Virus record (IMG/VR): IMGVR_UViG_3300002334_000124
Span: 1 to 64,000 of that record
Strand: one strand, 5' to 3'
DNA from: a virus
Length of the DNA: 64,000 bases
In this document: positions 56,923 to 64,000 of the stretch, piece by piece
Numbering within the stretch: the stretch's first letter is position 1
Layout: every line of letters begins with the position of its first letter
Notes under the pieces: model-generated
The model's input: the letters and a program-made list of their open reading frames with translations, nothing else
Database searches by the model: none
Told to the model about the DNA's origin: nothing
Position numbers and translations under genes: made by a program

Positions 56923-58914
56923 ATGAGCAACGTAGTCTCATACCTTGAATCTAAAAACATCGAACTTCATCCAGCTTCGAACGGCAATGTTCGGACTCTG
57001 TGTTGGTTCCATGGTGAAGATGGCGAGGCTAAAACTGGACGGCTATACATCCAGGCCGACTCAGAACACCCCCACTTCGGGCAGTTCTTCTGTCACAGGT
57101 GTGACGAGCGCGGCACGTTCAACAAGATCCGCCATCATTTTGGTGACGCCCCAGACGGTGAAGTCACTCCTGTAGAGAAGTCCAAACGTCTACAGATACT
57201 GTCTCAGGCTGCTCAATACTACCATGAACGTCTGATCTACGGAGAAGGCACTGAGAGTGACCCTCAGCCGAACCTGGAAGCCTTAGAGTACCTGCAGCAA
57301 GAGCGCGGTCTGTCTATGGACGTGATCTTGCGTTTCAAACTGGGCGTGGCAGATGGTCAGCTTGGCGATTACTTATTGATGAACGGGCATCAAAGAGACC
57401 ACATAAGTAGTACTGGTTTGGTGTGGGATACGGGCAAGGACTTCTTCACGCCCGGCATGATCATGATTCCGTACTTCGTGCAGGGTACGTGTGCTCAGAT
57501 CCGCGGTCGAGACCTCGGTGCAGTCAAGAACAAGTACAAGACCCCTCCTGGTCAGCTACCTATTCCTTTCAATATCGACATAGTGCTCGAAGAAAACTCT
57601 TTCATAGTCTTCACTGAAGGTGAGTTTGATGCCATCTTGCTTGAAGATCTGGGCTACTCAGCGATAGGTATACCCGGAGCTAGAAGTTTCCAAGAAGAAT
57701 GGCTGCGTTCGTTCGCCGATGTGCGAAAGGTCTTCATCTGTTTCGACAACGATGAGCCTGGATGTGAGGGGGCAGAGAAGATTGCTGGTTGGCTTGGTGG
57801 TAAATCTCGCATCGTGGAGATGCCCACCCCTCCACTCGGGGAGAAGAAGATAGATGTCACAGACTATTTCATCAAGTACGGCTACAAAGTCGAAGATTTC
57901 GATCAACTCCTCCGACGCGCTTCTTCTGGACAGCTCGTGTCCGTTATGGACGCATTCGAAATGTGGAGAGAGCGAGAAGGAAATCCAACACTCACAGGTG
58001 TTGAGTTGGGCTTTGACCTCCTTGACACTGCCATTCGTCCGGGGCTCTTGCCAGGACAGGTGATGGTAATGCTTGCCCGCACAGGGACAGGAAAGACGAT
58101 AGCTGCGATTAACGTCATACAGCGCCAGGTGAAGATGTACCCCGACCGCACCAAGATTCTGTTTGTGTCTCTGGAGCAGACTCAGAATGAATGGTTCGAG
58201 CGTGCGCGTCGTATCCACGGATTCTACAATCCTCATCTCATTCCGAGTGCGGCAATCGAAGGTGAAGCAAAGGGGAAAACCCTGGAGGATTCAACTGTAG
58301 ATTTCTATCGCAACAACTTCATGATGATCGACAAGAATCGGTTGTCTCCTGATGATCTGCGCACCAATATTCGTCAGGCCGAAGATGAATTGCAAGGCGA
58401 CATCACTATGGTGGTCGTCGATTATCTTGGATACTGGGCACGTGCTTTTAAGGGCGAGCCGTATGTTCGTACATCTGAGGCAATCATGGCCATGAAGGAG
58501 ATTGCCAAGGACATGCAGGTCCCGATCTACGCTCCTCATCAGGTGAATCGCGGATCAGAACCTGGGAAGCCAATCAAGTTGAACGACGCTCGTGAGTCAG
58601 GCGTGATCGAAGAAACAGCAGACTTTGTGATCTCCTTGATGAACGACATGAACGATCCAGGAGTTGGTCCTGCTGAAACTAACGGTTCTTGGGAGATAGA
58701 GTATTTGAAATCTCGTCACGGTGGAGTTGGGGTGAGTGCTGCACTGCGATTCGCTCCGGTTTCCCTTGCGCTTGTGCCGTTGCATGATACTGTGTATGGC
58801 GACGACGATCTTCGAAGGGCCAAAGATGAGTTGCACTTGTGGAAGAAGAGTCATTTTGACTACACGGAAGTCCTGCGTAGGCACAGAGAAGGCGATAGGA
58901 GTTTTGTGCGATGA
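56923..58914 (+). CDS. Primase-helicase (T7 gp4-like)
   Basis: Protein of 663 residues. Zinc-binding primase head (Cys 27, His 30, Cys 57, Cys 60), TOPRIM catalytic motifs FTEGEFDA (230-237) and CFDNDEPG (273-280), then a DnaB-type helicase with Walker A ARTGTGKTI (385-393), LFVSLEQTQNEW and Walker B MVVVDYLGYW (496-505). It should prime and unwind the fork. Start ATG 56923 is only about 8 bases beyond the -10 box, so it is near-leaderless. Stop overlaps the deaminase start. Confidence 0.93.
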   Translation: MSNVVSYLESKNIELHPASNGNVRTLCWFHGEDGEAKTGRLYIQADSEHPHFGQFFCHRCDERGTFNKIRHHFGDAPDGEVTPVEKSKRLQILSQAAQYYHERLIYGEGTESDPQPNLEALEYLQQERGLSMDVILRFKLGVADGQLGDYLLMNGHQRDHISSTGLVWDTGKDFFTPGMIMIPYFVQGTCAQIRGRDLGAVKNKYKTPPGQLPIPFNIDIVLEENSFIVFTEGEFDAILLEDLGYSAIGIPGARSFQEEWLRSFADVRKVFICFDNDEPGCEGAEKIAGWLGGKSRIVEMPTPPLGEKKIDVTDYFIKYGYKVEDFDQLLRRASSGQLVSVMDAFEMWREREGNPTLTGVELGFDLLDTAIRPGLLPGQVMVMLARTGTGKTIAAINVIQRQVKMYPDRTKILFVSLEQTQNEWFERARRIHGFYNPHLIPSAAIEGEAKGKTLEDSTVDFYRNNFMMIDKNRLSPDDLRTNIRQAEDELQGDITMVVVDYLGYWARAFKGEPYVRTSEAIMAMKEIAKDMQVPIYAPHQVNRGSEPGKPIKLNDARESGVIEETADFVISLMNDMNDPGVGPAETNGSWEIEYLKSRHGGVGVSAALRFAPVSLALVPLHDTVYGDDDLRRAKDELHLWKKSHFDYTEVLRRHREGDRSFVR

Positions 58915-59426
58915 ATGTAGATGAAGCGATGAGATTGGCGTACATGCAGGCTCGGATGTCTCCCGATCCGTCGACCCAAACGGGAGCAGTGATCCTCAGT
59001 GCTTACGGTCATCTAATCTCAGCATGTCGAAATGATTACCCATGGGGGGTTCGTCAAAGTCCGGAACGTCTGATTCGTCCGCTTAAGTATCAGGTGATCG
59101 AACACGCTGAACGCAATGCCGTGTACAGTGCAGGAGTTAGCGGAGCTTCGTGTGCAGAAGGGACTATGGTTGCCTTGTGGGCAGCTTGCCCTGACTGTGC
59201 ACGCGCTATTATCCAGTCGGGTATCGCCCGTCTTGTTTCCCATTCGTATTACCGTACAGTTGATCTTGATCAGTCAGAAAGCAATCGTCGTAACTGGGCC
59301 GAGTCGATCGACATCGCCTTCATGATGCTCGAAGAGTCTGGCGTGCAAGTCGAATTCACTGATACCCAAGTCATGGGGGAAGACGACCCTCCGCTTCTTT
59401 TCAATGGCGAGTACGTAAGATTTTGA
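58911..59426 (+). CDS. Deoxycytidylate deaminase
   Basis: Protein of 171 residues. Zinc and catalytic motifs HAERNA (65-70, His and Glu) and AACPDCAR (91-98, Cys 93 and 96). It converts dCMP to dUMP for dTTP synthesis. It fits the nucleotide module with the class II reductase. Confidence 0.92.
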   Translation: MNVDEAMRLAYMQARMSPDPSTQTGAVILSAYGHLISACRNDYPWGVRQSPERLIRPLKYQVIEHAERNAVYSAGVSGASCAEGTMVALWAACPDCARAIIQSGIARLVSHSYYRTVDLDQSESNRRNWAESIDIAFMMLEESGVQVEFTDTQVMGEDDPPLLFNGEYVRF

Positions 59427-59427
59427 C

Positions 59428-60108
59428 GTGCCGCGCCTAAACAACAACAGGCAGAAATTTATCAAGATGATAACACCAGAGGACGTTGTAGATCTCAATT
59501 CGTGGGCTGATTACGCCCATCAGAAGTTAGGCGTCGCTCATCCGACAGCGAAGCTACTTCCAGCTTTGCATAAGATCGCCAATGGTTTCTTTGAAGAATA
59601 CCCTGATGCCACATGGTTAGCTCTGGTTGATGTGGTCAGGTGGGCCAAGCACACTCGTAAGGTGAAGCATTTCGATATTGAGAAGCTGTTGGGTTCCTGG
59701 AAGTATGCCCATCAGGATGGGTACATGAGGATCCTCGCTAGGTTAGGCACCAACGATGAAGAAACCTTACGAGAAATGCTGAAGTCGGTGCATGACAACC
59801 ACTATGCAGATAGGATGAAGATAGCACGGACCGCAACTGAACGCGATGAGGTTTATCAGGAATACCTGACTGCCACGGACGGTGGTGATCTCCCAACGTA
59901 TGAGGATACATCTCCGGTGTTCACCTCTCCCTTGTTGCGAGGCGGGATGGTTGTTCGGTATCGATTGACCGTTGCTGACTATCCAAGAATGGGAACCCTC
60001 TTGCGCCAGGACAATGAGAAGCTGGTGATCTATACTGGTGACAGAGAGGTCGCGCTAGAGGTTAAGCTGCTTCAGGTCAAGATTGATGGGAGTTGGGAAC
60101 CGCTATGA
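59428..60108 (+). CDS. Hypothetical protein
   Basis: Protein of 226 residues. Helical N-terminal 150 residues, then a beta-rich C-terminal domain (GGMVVRYRLTVADYPRMG). Starts with GTG 59428, two bases after the deaminase stop. Unrecognised. Confidence 0.7.
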   Translation: MPRLNNNRQKFIKMITPEDVVDLNSWADYAHQKLGVAHPTAKLLPALHKIANGFFEEYPDATWLALVDVVRWAKHTRKVKHFDIEKLLGSWKYAHQDGYMRILARLGTNDEETLREMLKSVHDNHYADRMKIARTATERDEVYQEYLTATDGGDLPTYEDTSPVFTSPLLRGGMVVRYRLTVADYPRMGTLLRQDNEKLVIYTGDREVALEVKLLQVKIDGSWEPL

Positions 60109-60443
60109 CAGTCATGTTCGGGCCTTTTGAGCCTTTTGAACCAGAGCTGGGACCACCTATGCCGCTCTGTCCTGTTGGTCCGATCGGGCATAACTGGATA
60201 CTTACGATCGAAGAGGGCCAGGTCCAGTTAGATCCGGACTGCGAACGTTGTCGTGATGAGGTTTTATCCCCGGTTGGCGGAGAAGATATCTTCATGGATA
60301 TTGAAGTTAGAGGTAAGCTTGAGTCTCATCTTGAGACTTATGGGTGGGAAACCCCTGAGTACGACCATTGGTGGAAATTCCAACCAGAGAGTATCAAAGG
60401 ACTAGATCACGAACAGGAGAAGGAGCTAGATAATGGATGCTAA
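60105..60443 (+). CDS. Hypothetical protein
   Basis: Protein of 112 residues starting in an ATGA overlap. Pro-rich N-terminus (FGPFEPFEPELGPPMPL) and Cys pair CERCRDE that could bind zinc. Unrecognised. Confidence 0.65.
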   Translation: MTVMFGPFEPFEPELGPPMPLCPVGPIGHNWILTIEEGQVQLDPDCERCRDEVLSPVGGEDIFMDIEVRGKLESHLETYGWETPEYDHWWKFQPESIKGLDHEQEKELDNGC

Positions 60444-60567
60444 TCAGGATATCCGAATGAGAGCAGTGGAACAGGCCGTTCAGAGTTTCATAGGGAGGGA
60501 GGAGGACAGGTCAAACGAGGATCTCGTTCGTAGGGCAGCCGCACTGGCGCAGTTCGTTATGGGATGA
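60433..60567 (+). CDS. 44-residue small protein
   Basis: Open frame beginning MDANQDIRMRAVEQAVQSF and ending RAAALAQFVMG; helical. It overlaps the upstream gene by 11 bases and the next by four, with AGGAG before its ATG. Unknown role. Confidence 0.6.
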   Translation: MDANQDIRMRAVEQAVQSFIGREEDRSNEDLVRRAAALAQFVMG

Positions 60568-61178
60568 CCTCTAAGCCAGTGATGGCTATATCCGAGGCTA
60601 AGAACAACGCACAGCTGATAGCTCAGTGTGCACAGCTCGGGTATCTTCGAAAGAACTGGACGATTCTGGACCCTACGTATGGCAAGGGCAGGTTCTGGAA
60701 CGATTGGCAACCGAACCGTCTTGTGATTTCTGATCTGGATCCCAATAGCGATGCCACGATCCATCACGATTTCACTGCCTTGCCACATATGGATAGGGTC
60801 TTTGACGCGGTGGTGTTCGATCCTCCCTACAAGCTAAACGGCACCCCGACTAGCAAAGGTCCTGCTTCTGGAGACGAGAGCTACGGTGTCAATAAATACG
60901 TGCCGATTGACGAACGTCATCAACTGATATACGATGGCCTCGACGAGTGTCTACGTGTCCTGAAACCTAAGGGCATGCTGCTCGCCAAGTGTCAGGATCA
61001 GGTGTCTTCTGGTCGAGTTCATTGGCAGACGATGTTGATTACACAACATCTAGCTGATGATGCGACTCTAGTTGATATGCTGCACCTACCTGGCTACAGA
61101 CGTCAGCCTCTGGGTCGTCGACAGATTCATGCTAGACGCAACTACTCGACTCTCTTGATCTTTAGGAAGGACAGATGA
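60564..61178 (+). CDS. DNA methyltransferase (DPPY type)
   Basis: Protein of 204 residues. SAM-binding motif LDPTYGKGRF (36-44), catalytic DPPY (86-89) in VVFDPPYKLNG, typical of N6-adenine or N4-cytosine methylases. It has a target-loop segment (TPTSKGPASGDESYG). May protect phage DNA against restriction. No partner nuclease is adjacent. Confidence 0.85.
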   Translation: MTSKPVMAISEAKNNAQLIAQCAQLGYLRKNWTILDPTYGKGRFWNDWQPNRLVISDLDPNSDATIHHDFTALPHMDRVFDAVVFDPPYKLNGTPTSKGPASGDESYGVNKYVPIDERHQLIYDGLDECLRVLKPKGMLLAKCQDQVSSGRVHWQTMLITQHLADDATLVDMLHLPGYRRQPLGRRQIHARRNYSTLLIFRKDR

Positions 61179-61345
61179 AATACTTAGCACGGGTTTGGAT
61201 GACCGTCTTGGTCTTGATAATTTTGTCGACTATCGCTATTGGTCTGGGCGCAGATTCTTTTGAATCATTCGCACTTTTTGTGGCTGCAGAGGTAGCCGTA
61301 TGTGCTGTGGCGGGGATTACGGTATGGGCTTTGGAGGCGATGTGA
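61175..61345 (+). CDS. Small two-helix membrane protein
   Basis: Protein of 56 residues beginning MKYLARVWMTVLVLIILSTI, with a second hydrophobic stretch ALFVAAEVAVCAVAGITVW. ATGA overlap upstream and ATGTGA overlap downstream. Unknown role. Confidence 0.68.
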   Translation: MKYLARVWMTVLVLIILSTIAIGLGADSFESFALFVAAEVAVCAVAGITVWALEAM

Positions 61346-62019
61346 TAGGAACCCCCGTACTCGAAGGCATTGTCGGTTCGACCGCGTATGGCCTTGCAAC
61401 ACCTGAGTCTGACATTGATAAGTTGGGGGTCTTTGCTGCCCCCCTCGACACGCTGTTGGGGATGCCGTTCTTCAAGGCGTCCGTGTCTTGTAACGACCCA
61501 GACGTGACGTATCACGAACTCAAGAAGTACATGTACCTCGCAGGAAGAAGTAACCCAGCGGTGTTGGAGTTGTTGTACCTCAACGACTACACGGTCGCGA
61601 CCGATGATATTGGTAAGGTGCTGGTCGAGAATCGTGACATGTTCATCTCTCAGAGGATCCGTGACTCTTATGGAGGCTACGCCCTGCAACAGGTGAGACG
61701 TCTAGAACGTAGAGGTGACGGTTCGTTCAAGTCTAAGCTGCGCAAACGTAAGAATAAACACAAACGCCACATCGCACGATTGGTGGTCCAGTGTGAGCAA
61801 GCCCTAGACGAAGGTTTTCTGCAAGTGCGACTCACTCCCAGTCAGATCGAAGAGGTGCGATTCGTAGAGCAAATGGACGATGATCAACTTTCGATTTGGT
61901 TTGAAATGAAGCTTGTCCGCATCGACAGTACGCCCTCAGGCCTACCAGAAAGCGCAGACTGGGATAAGATCAACGATCTACTTCTTGAATTCAGGAGAAC
62001 ACAATGGCAATCCCAGTAA
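61342..62019 (+). CDS. Nucleotidyltransferase superfamily protein
   Basis: Protein of 225 residues. GIVGSTAYGLATPESDIDKL (residues 9-28) is the pol-beta-type nucleotidyltransferase loop with the two catalytic Asp. GTG 61342 has GGAGG four bases upstream; an earlier frame start at 61300 overlaps the membrane gene and is rejected. The rest is helical. Substrate unknown; such proteins are common in large phages. Confidence 0.86.
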   Translation: MIGTPVLEGIVGSTAYGLATPESDIDKLGVFAAPLDTLLGMPFFKASVSCNDPDVTYHELKKYMYLAGRSNPAVLELLYLNDYTVATDDIGKVLVENRDMFISQRIRDSYGGYALQQVRRLERRGDGSFKSKLRKRKNKHKRHIARLVVQCEQALDEGFLQVRLTPSQIEEVRFVEQMDDDQLSIWFEMKLVRIDSTPSGLPESADWDKINDLLLEFRRTQWQSQ

Positions 62020-62465
62020 ATATCACCATAGTTGCCAAAGTAGGTGCCGCGTCGTTCGAGATTAATTCGGTGGAAGGTGACGTTTTGCATCACATCACTG
62101 GTCCTGACTTTATGAAGCAGCTCATGGACCTTGCTGGTTTTGTGGCTGCTCCTGATGCAGAGGTCGAACCGCCGAATGCACATAAAGTGACCGAACTGAA
62201 CTCTGCCGCGGTCACAGGAGGTGGGGTTGAGGATGACTCAGCGAGTATGGGTAGTGTTGAAAGTTTCACCCAGCGAGGAGTCCGCACGACTCCACTTGAC
62301 GGAGATGGGGTAATGGAAGAGGAACCAATCTTCTCTCCTGGCTCAAGTAATGCTGAGAAGCCGTTGAAAACATTCGGTGCTGATTACGACAACACCGAAG
62401 AGGGTCGAAAAAAGAGAGAGGCGATGGCAAGCATTCGAGATGAAGGAGGATGGACCAAGACATGA
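62004..62465 (+). CDS. Hypothetical protein
   Basis: Protein of 153 residues; short beta N-terminus, then a long low-complexity, acidic and Ser/Gly-rich disordered region. Overlaps both neighbours. Unrecognised. Confidence 0.65.
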   Translation: MAIPVNITIVAKVGAASFEINSVEGDVLHHITGPDFMKQLMDLAGFVAAPDAEVEPPNAHKVTELNSAAVTGGGVEDDSASMGSVESFTQRGVRTTPLDGDGVMEEEPIFSPGSSNAEKPLKTFGADYDNTEEGRKKREAMASIRDEGGWTKT

Positions 62466-62764
62466 GCATCCTTGGAGACTACATCATCACCAACATATCG
62501 TTTGGGAAGGAAGGTATACGGATCGATTACATGGAGCAGCGCTTCCAGACTGACGGCGCAGGTCTTGAATCCGGATTGACTTTGGTTGACCTGGATGACA
62601 CTAAGACTGCTGTGATTGTTGAGATCCAAGCAGTCTTGAGTGATTTCATTGACGAGTACAAAGAGAACCTTCCCGACCGTAACCGTCCAGATACTCTTCC
62701 TGATAATCGTTTCCAAAGAATTCGAAAGGGTGATGATGGGAACAAAACCGTTGATGAGGCCTGA
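62462..62764 (+). CDS. Hypothetical protein
   Basis: Protein of 100 residues from ATG 62462 (ATGA overlap, GGAGG upstream). Mixed beta then helical end. An earlier in-frame ATG at 62450 lacks spacing. Unrecognised. Confidence 0.65.
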   Translation: MSILGDYIITNISFGKEGIRIDYMEQRFQTDGAGLESGLTLVDLDDTKTAVIVEIQAVLSDFIDEYKENLPDRNRPDTLPDNRFQRIRKGDDGNKTVDEA

Positions 62765-62912
62765 CTGTCAGAATTGTAAGATTCCTACCGTTCATCATTG
62801 TCCTGAGACTCAGATCTGTGACTGGTGGAAGTGCCCTAGGTGTAATTCGTTCGGCAATCTGAAATGCTGGTACGACACCCAGTCTAAGAAACTAATCAAT
62901 GACCCGGCGTAG
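62733..62912 (+). CDS. Small zinc-finger-like protein
   Basis: Protein of about 59 residues. Two zinc-type sites: CQNC with HHC, and CPRCNSFGNLKC. Tandem ATGs at 62733 and 62736 with AAAGGG upstream. Unknown role. Confidence 0.68.
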   Translation: MMGTKPLMRPDCQNCKIPTVHHCPETQICDWWKCPRCNSFGNLKCWYDTQSKKLINDPA

Positions 62913-63342
62913 GTGTAGTGGATGTCGAGATTATTTCGAGGAGATGTGGCATGTGTCAACCATTGAGGCATTCTGTTCCGAACGTTGCGCGTTGGCGAAG
63001 AGTGATCAGCGTAGGAAAGTTCTTCATGCGCCGAATAAGGACGACATTCCACAGGATGTGCGCGCCGCGGTTCTAAAGCGGGACTCTGTTTGTCAGATGT
63101 GTGAGGAGACATCGAAACTGAATGTTCATCACATATTCTTTCGTAGTGAAGCCCCGATCGAGTGGCGTCACGACCCGTCCAACCTGATTGTTCTATGCAG
63201 GGGGGATCATGATTTGGTTCATTCTGACAAAGAGAAATATCAACGTGTATTGCTAGACAAGATGACTCGTTTGGGTTATGCTGTCGATTACGACACGGCC
63301 ATCGATAATGGTTGCCCCATGCCAGTAGGAGTAAGCTCTTGA
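62899..63342 (+). CDS. HNH endonuclease
   Basis: Protein of 147 residues. An N-terminal zinc motif (CSGC, CSERC), then a classic HNH: CQMCEE, LNVHHIFFRSEAP and DPSNLIVLCRGDHDLVH. It may be a free-standing homing nuclease or a DNA-processing enzyme. Its stop overlaps the next TTG start. Confidence 0.88.
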   Translation: MTRRRCSGCRDYFEEMWHVSTIEAFCSERCALAKSDQRRKVLHAPNKDDIPQDVRAAVLKRDSVCQMCEETSKLNVHHIFFRSEAPIEWRHDPSNLIVLCRGDHDLVHSDKEKYQRVLLDKMTRLGYAVDYDTAIDNGCPMPVGVSS

Positions 63343-63755
63343 AGATACGACTAAGCAATCCCGACAATCTCTATGCCTCCACTCTGTACACTGAGGGATG
63401 CGATGTAGAGATCACCGAAGCTTTCATAGGACCGATGCTGACTACCGTGGACGGTGAGAAGATTGGCATCTCGATGCGTGATTCGGGTTTTGAGGTGTGC
63501 TACACCTCACATGATGGAGCGGAACCTCAATGGTTCTCGTTTCAAGGTGGGGCTGTCAAACCCAATCCCAAGAACTACGGAAATGATGATGCAATGATGG
63601 CTGCTTGGCTGTTGATTGCCAACGCATGGGGTGGGAACTGGGACGCTGCTCCTAACGAGTGGAGTGACGCCGCTACCAGATGGCGCGACGAACATCTCAA
63701 TTCGTATTTGGCAGCAACAAAAGAACAACGTCCGATGGAAGATGAAATCAAATGA
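63339..63755 (+). CDS. Hypothetical protein, TTG start
   Basis: Protein of 138 residues. Start TTG 63339 overlaps the HNH stop and has AGGAG at good distance. Begins LKIRLSNPDNLYAST. Trp-rich C-terminal half (AAWLLIANAWGGNWD). Unrecognised. Confidence 0.65.
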   Translation: MKIRLSNPDNLYASTLYTEGCDVEITEAFIGPMLTTVDGEKIGISMRDSGFEVCYTSHDGAEPQWFSFQGGAVKPNPKNYGNDDAMMAAWLLIANAWGGNWDAAPNEWSDAATRWRDEHLNSYLAATKEQRPMEDEIK

Positions 63756-64000
63756 AGACACATATAATCAGTCATGGCGGCTGTCCCGACGGATTCACTA
63801 GCGCATGGCTACTGAATCGACATTACGAAGGCCAAGACGTTGTTCATCATTTTGCATACGACCGTCTGAATTCGCCCAAAGAAATTGAGCCAGGAGATCG
63901 GGTTCTCATCGCGGACTGGAGTTACCCACGCCAGGTACTTCTTGATCTGTCTGAGACGACCTATGTGACTTTGCTTGATCATCACAAAACGGCTGAAGCA
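63752..64000 (+). CDS. DHH-family phosphoesterase (partial, cut by window end)
   Basis: N-terminal 83 residues only. ISHGGCPDGFTSAWLL and VLIADWSYPR are the first DHH motifs, and LLDHHKTAEA is the DHH signature itself. Members cleave short oligonucleotides or pyrophosphate-type bonds. ATGA overlap with the preceding gene. The rest lies beyond the window. Confidence 0.88.
   Translation, partial: MKTHIISHGGCPDGFTSAWLLNRHYEGQDVVHHFAYDRLNSPKEIEPGDRVLIADWSYPRQVLLDLSETTYVTLLDHHKTAEA

Noticed and set aside
61300-61341. Upstream extension of the nucleotidyltransferase from 61300
   Set aside because: It would overlap the membrane gene deeply and lacks a ribosome site; GTG 61342 has GGAGG.

Overview
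This window is a contiguous stretch of a large tailed-phage genome, most likely a siphovirus of an actinobacterial host. The evidence is one ordered head and tail module (terminase, portal, protease, scaffold, decoration protein, major capsid protein, connectors, major tail protein, frameshifted tail chaperones, a 1725-residue tape measure, minor tail proteins), replication and nucleotide genes, and almost all genes on the + strand with short ATGA/GTGA overlaps and many GTG starts. There is no contractile sheath or baseplate gene. The host assignment is inference, from the chaperone and tail style, the WhiG/FliA-type sigma factor and the apparent leaderless genes. Bases 5-68 are an Illumina library primer, so base 69 is the real start of the assembled sequence.

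Layout. 69-3494: small genes, a GGQ release-factor-like protein, a divergent pair with a DUF192 protein,  a small helix-turn-helix protein and a metallophosphoesterase. 3638-8757: class II ribonucleotide reductase, a DUF5664 nucleotide pyrophosphohydrolase, small proteins, a sigma factor and a SAM methyltransferase. 8758-17332: a very dense RNA region with 36 assignable tRNAs covering all 20 amino acids, one tRNA-like RNA, one tRNA fragment and a tmRNA, interrupted by two HNH nucleases, an AAA ATPase, a DUF1353 protein and several micro-genes. 17406-26864: an intein-containing gene, terminase, portal and capsid genes. 27022-39282: a large fibre-like repeat protein, connectors, tail terminator, major tail protein and chaperones. 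39339-52672: tape measure, minor tail and fibre proteins, and a holin-like membrane protein. 52724-64000: regulators, a Cas4-like nuclease, a Sak4-like ATPase, a primase-helicase, a dCMP deaminase, a DNA methyltransferase, a nucleotidyltransferase, an HNH nuclease and the start of a DHH phosphoesterase.

How it may work together. The phage appears to bring a near-complete decoding kit plus two ribosome-rescue factors (tmRNA with an unusual tag, and a GGQ protein), its own sigma factor for timing, and its own dNTP supply. The most unusual signals are a recurring 'hairpin - about 4 nt - tRNA' layout through the tRNA array, extended -10 promoters placed 6 nt before GTG start codons (leaderless genes), the tmRNA tag that ends without the usual ALAA, tRNA-Leu genes with short variable loops, and a Shine-Dalgarno sequence embedded in the 3' end of a tRNA. 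All calls come from reading the sequence and general family knowledge; no database search or folding program was run.
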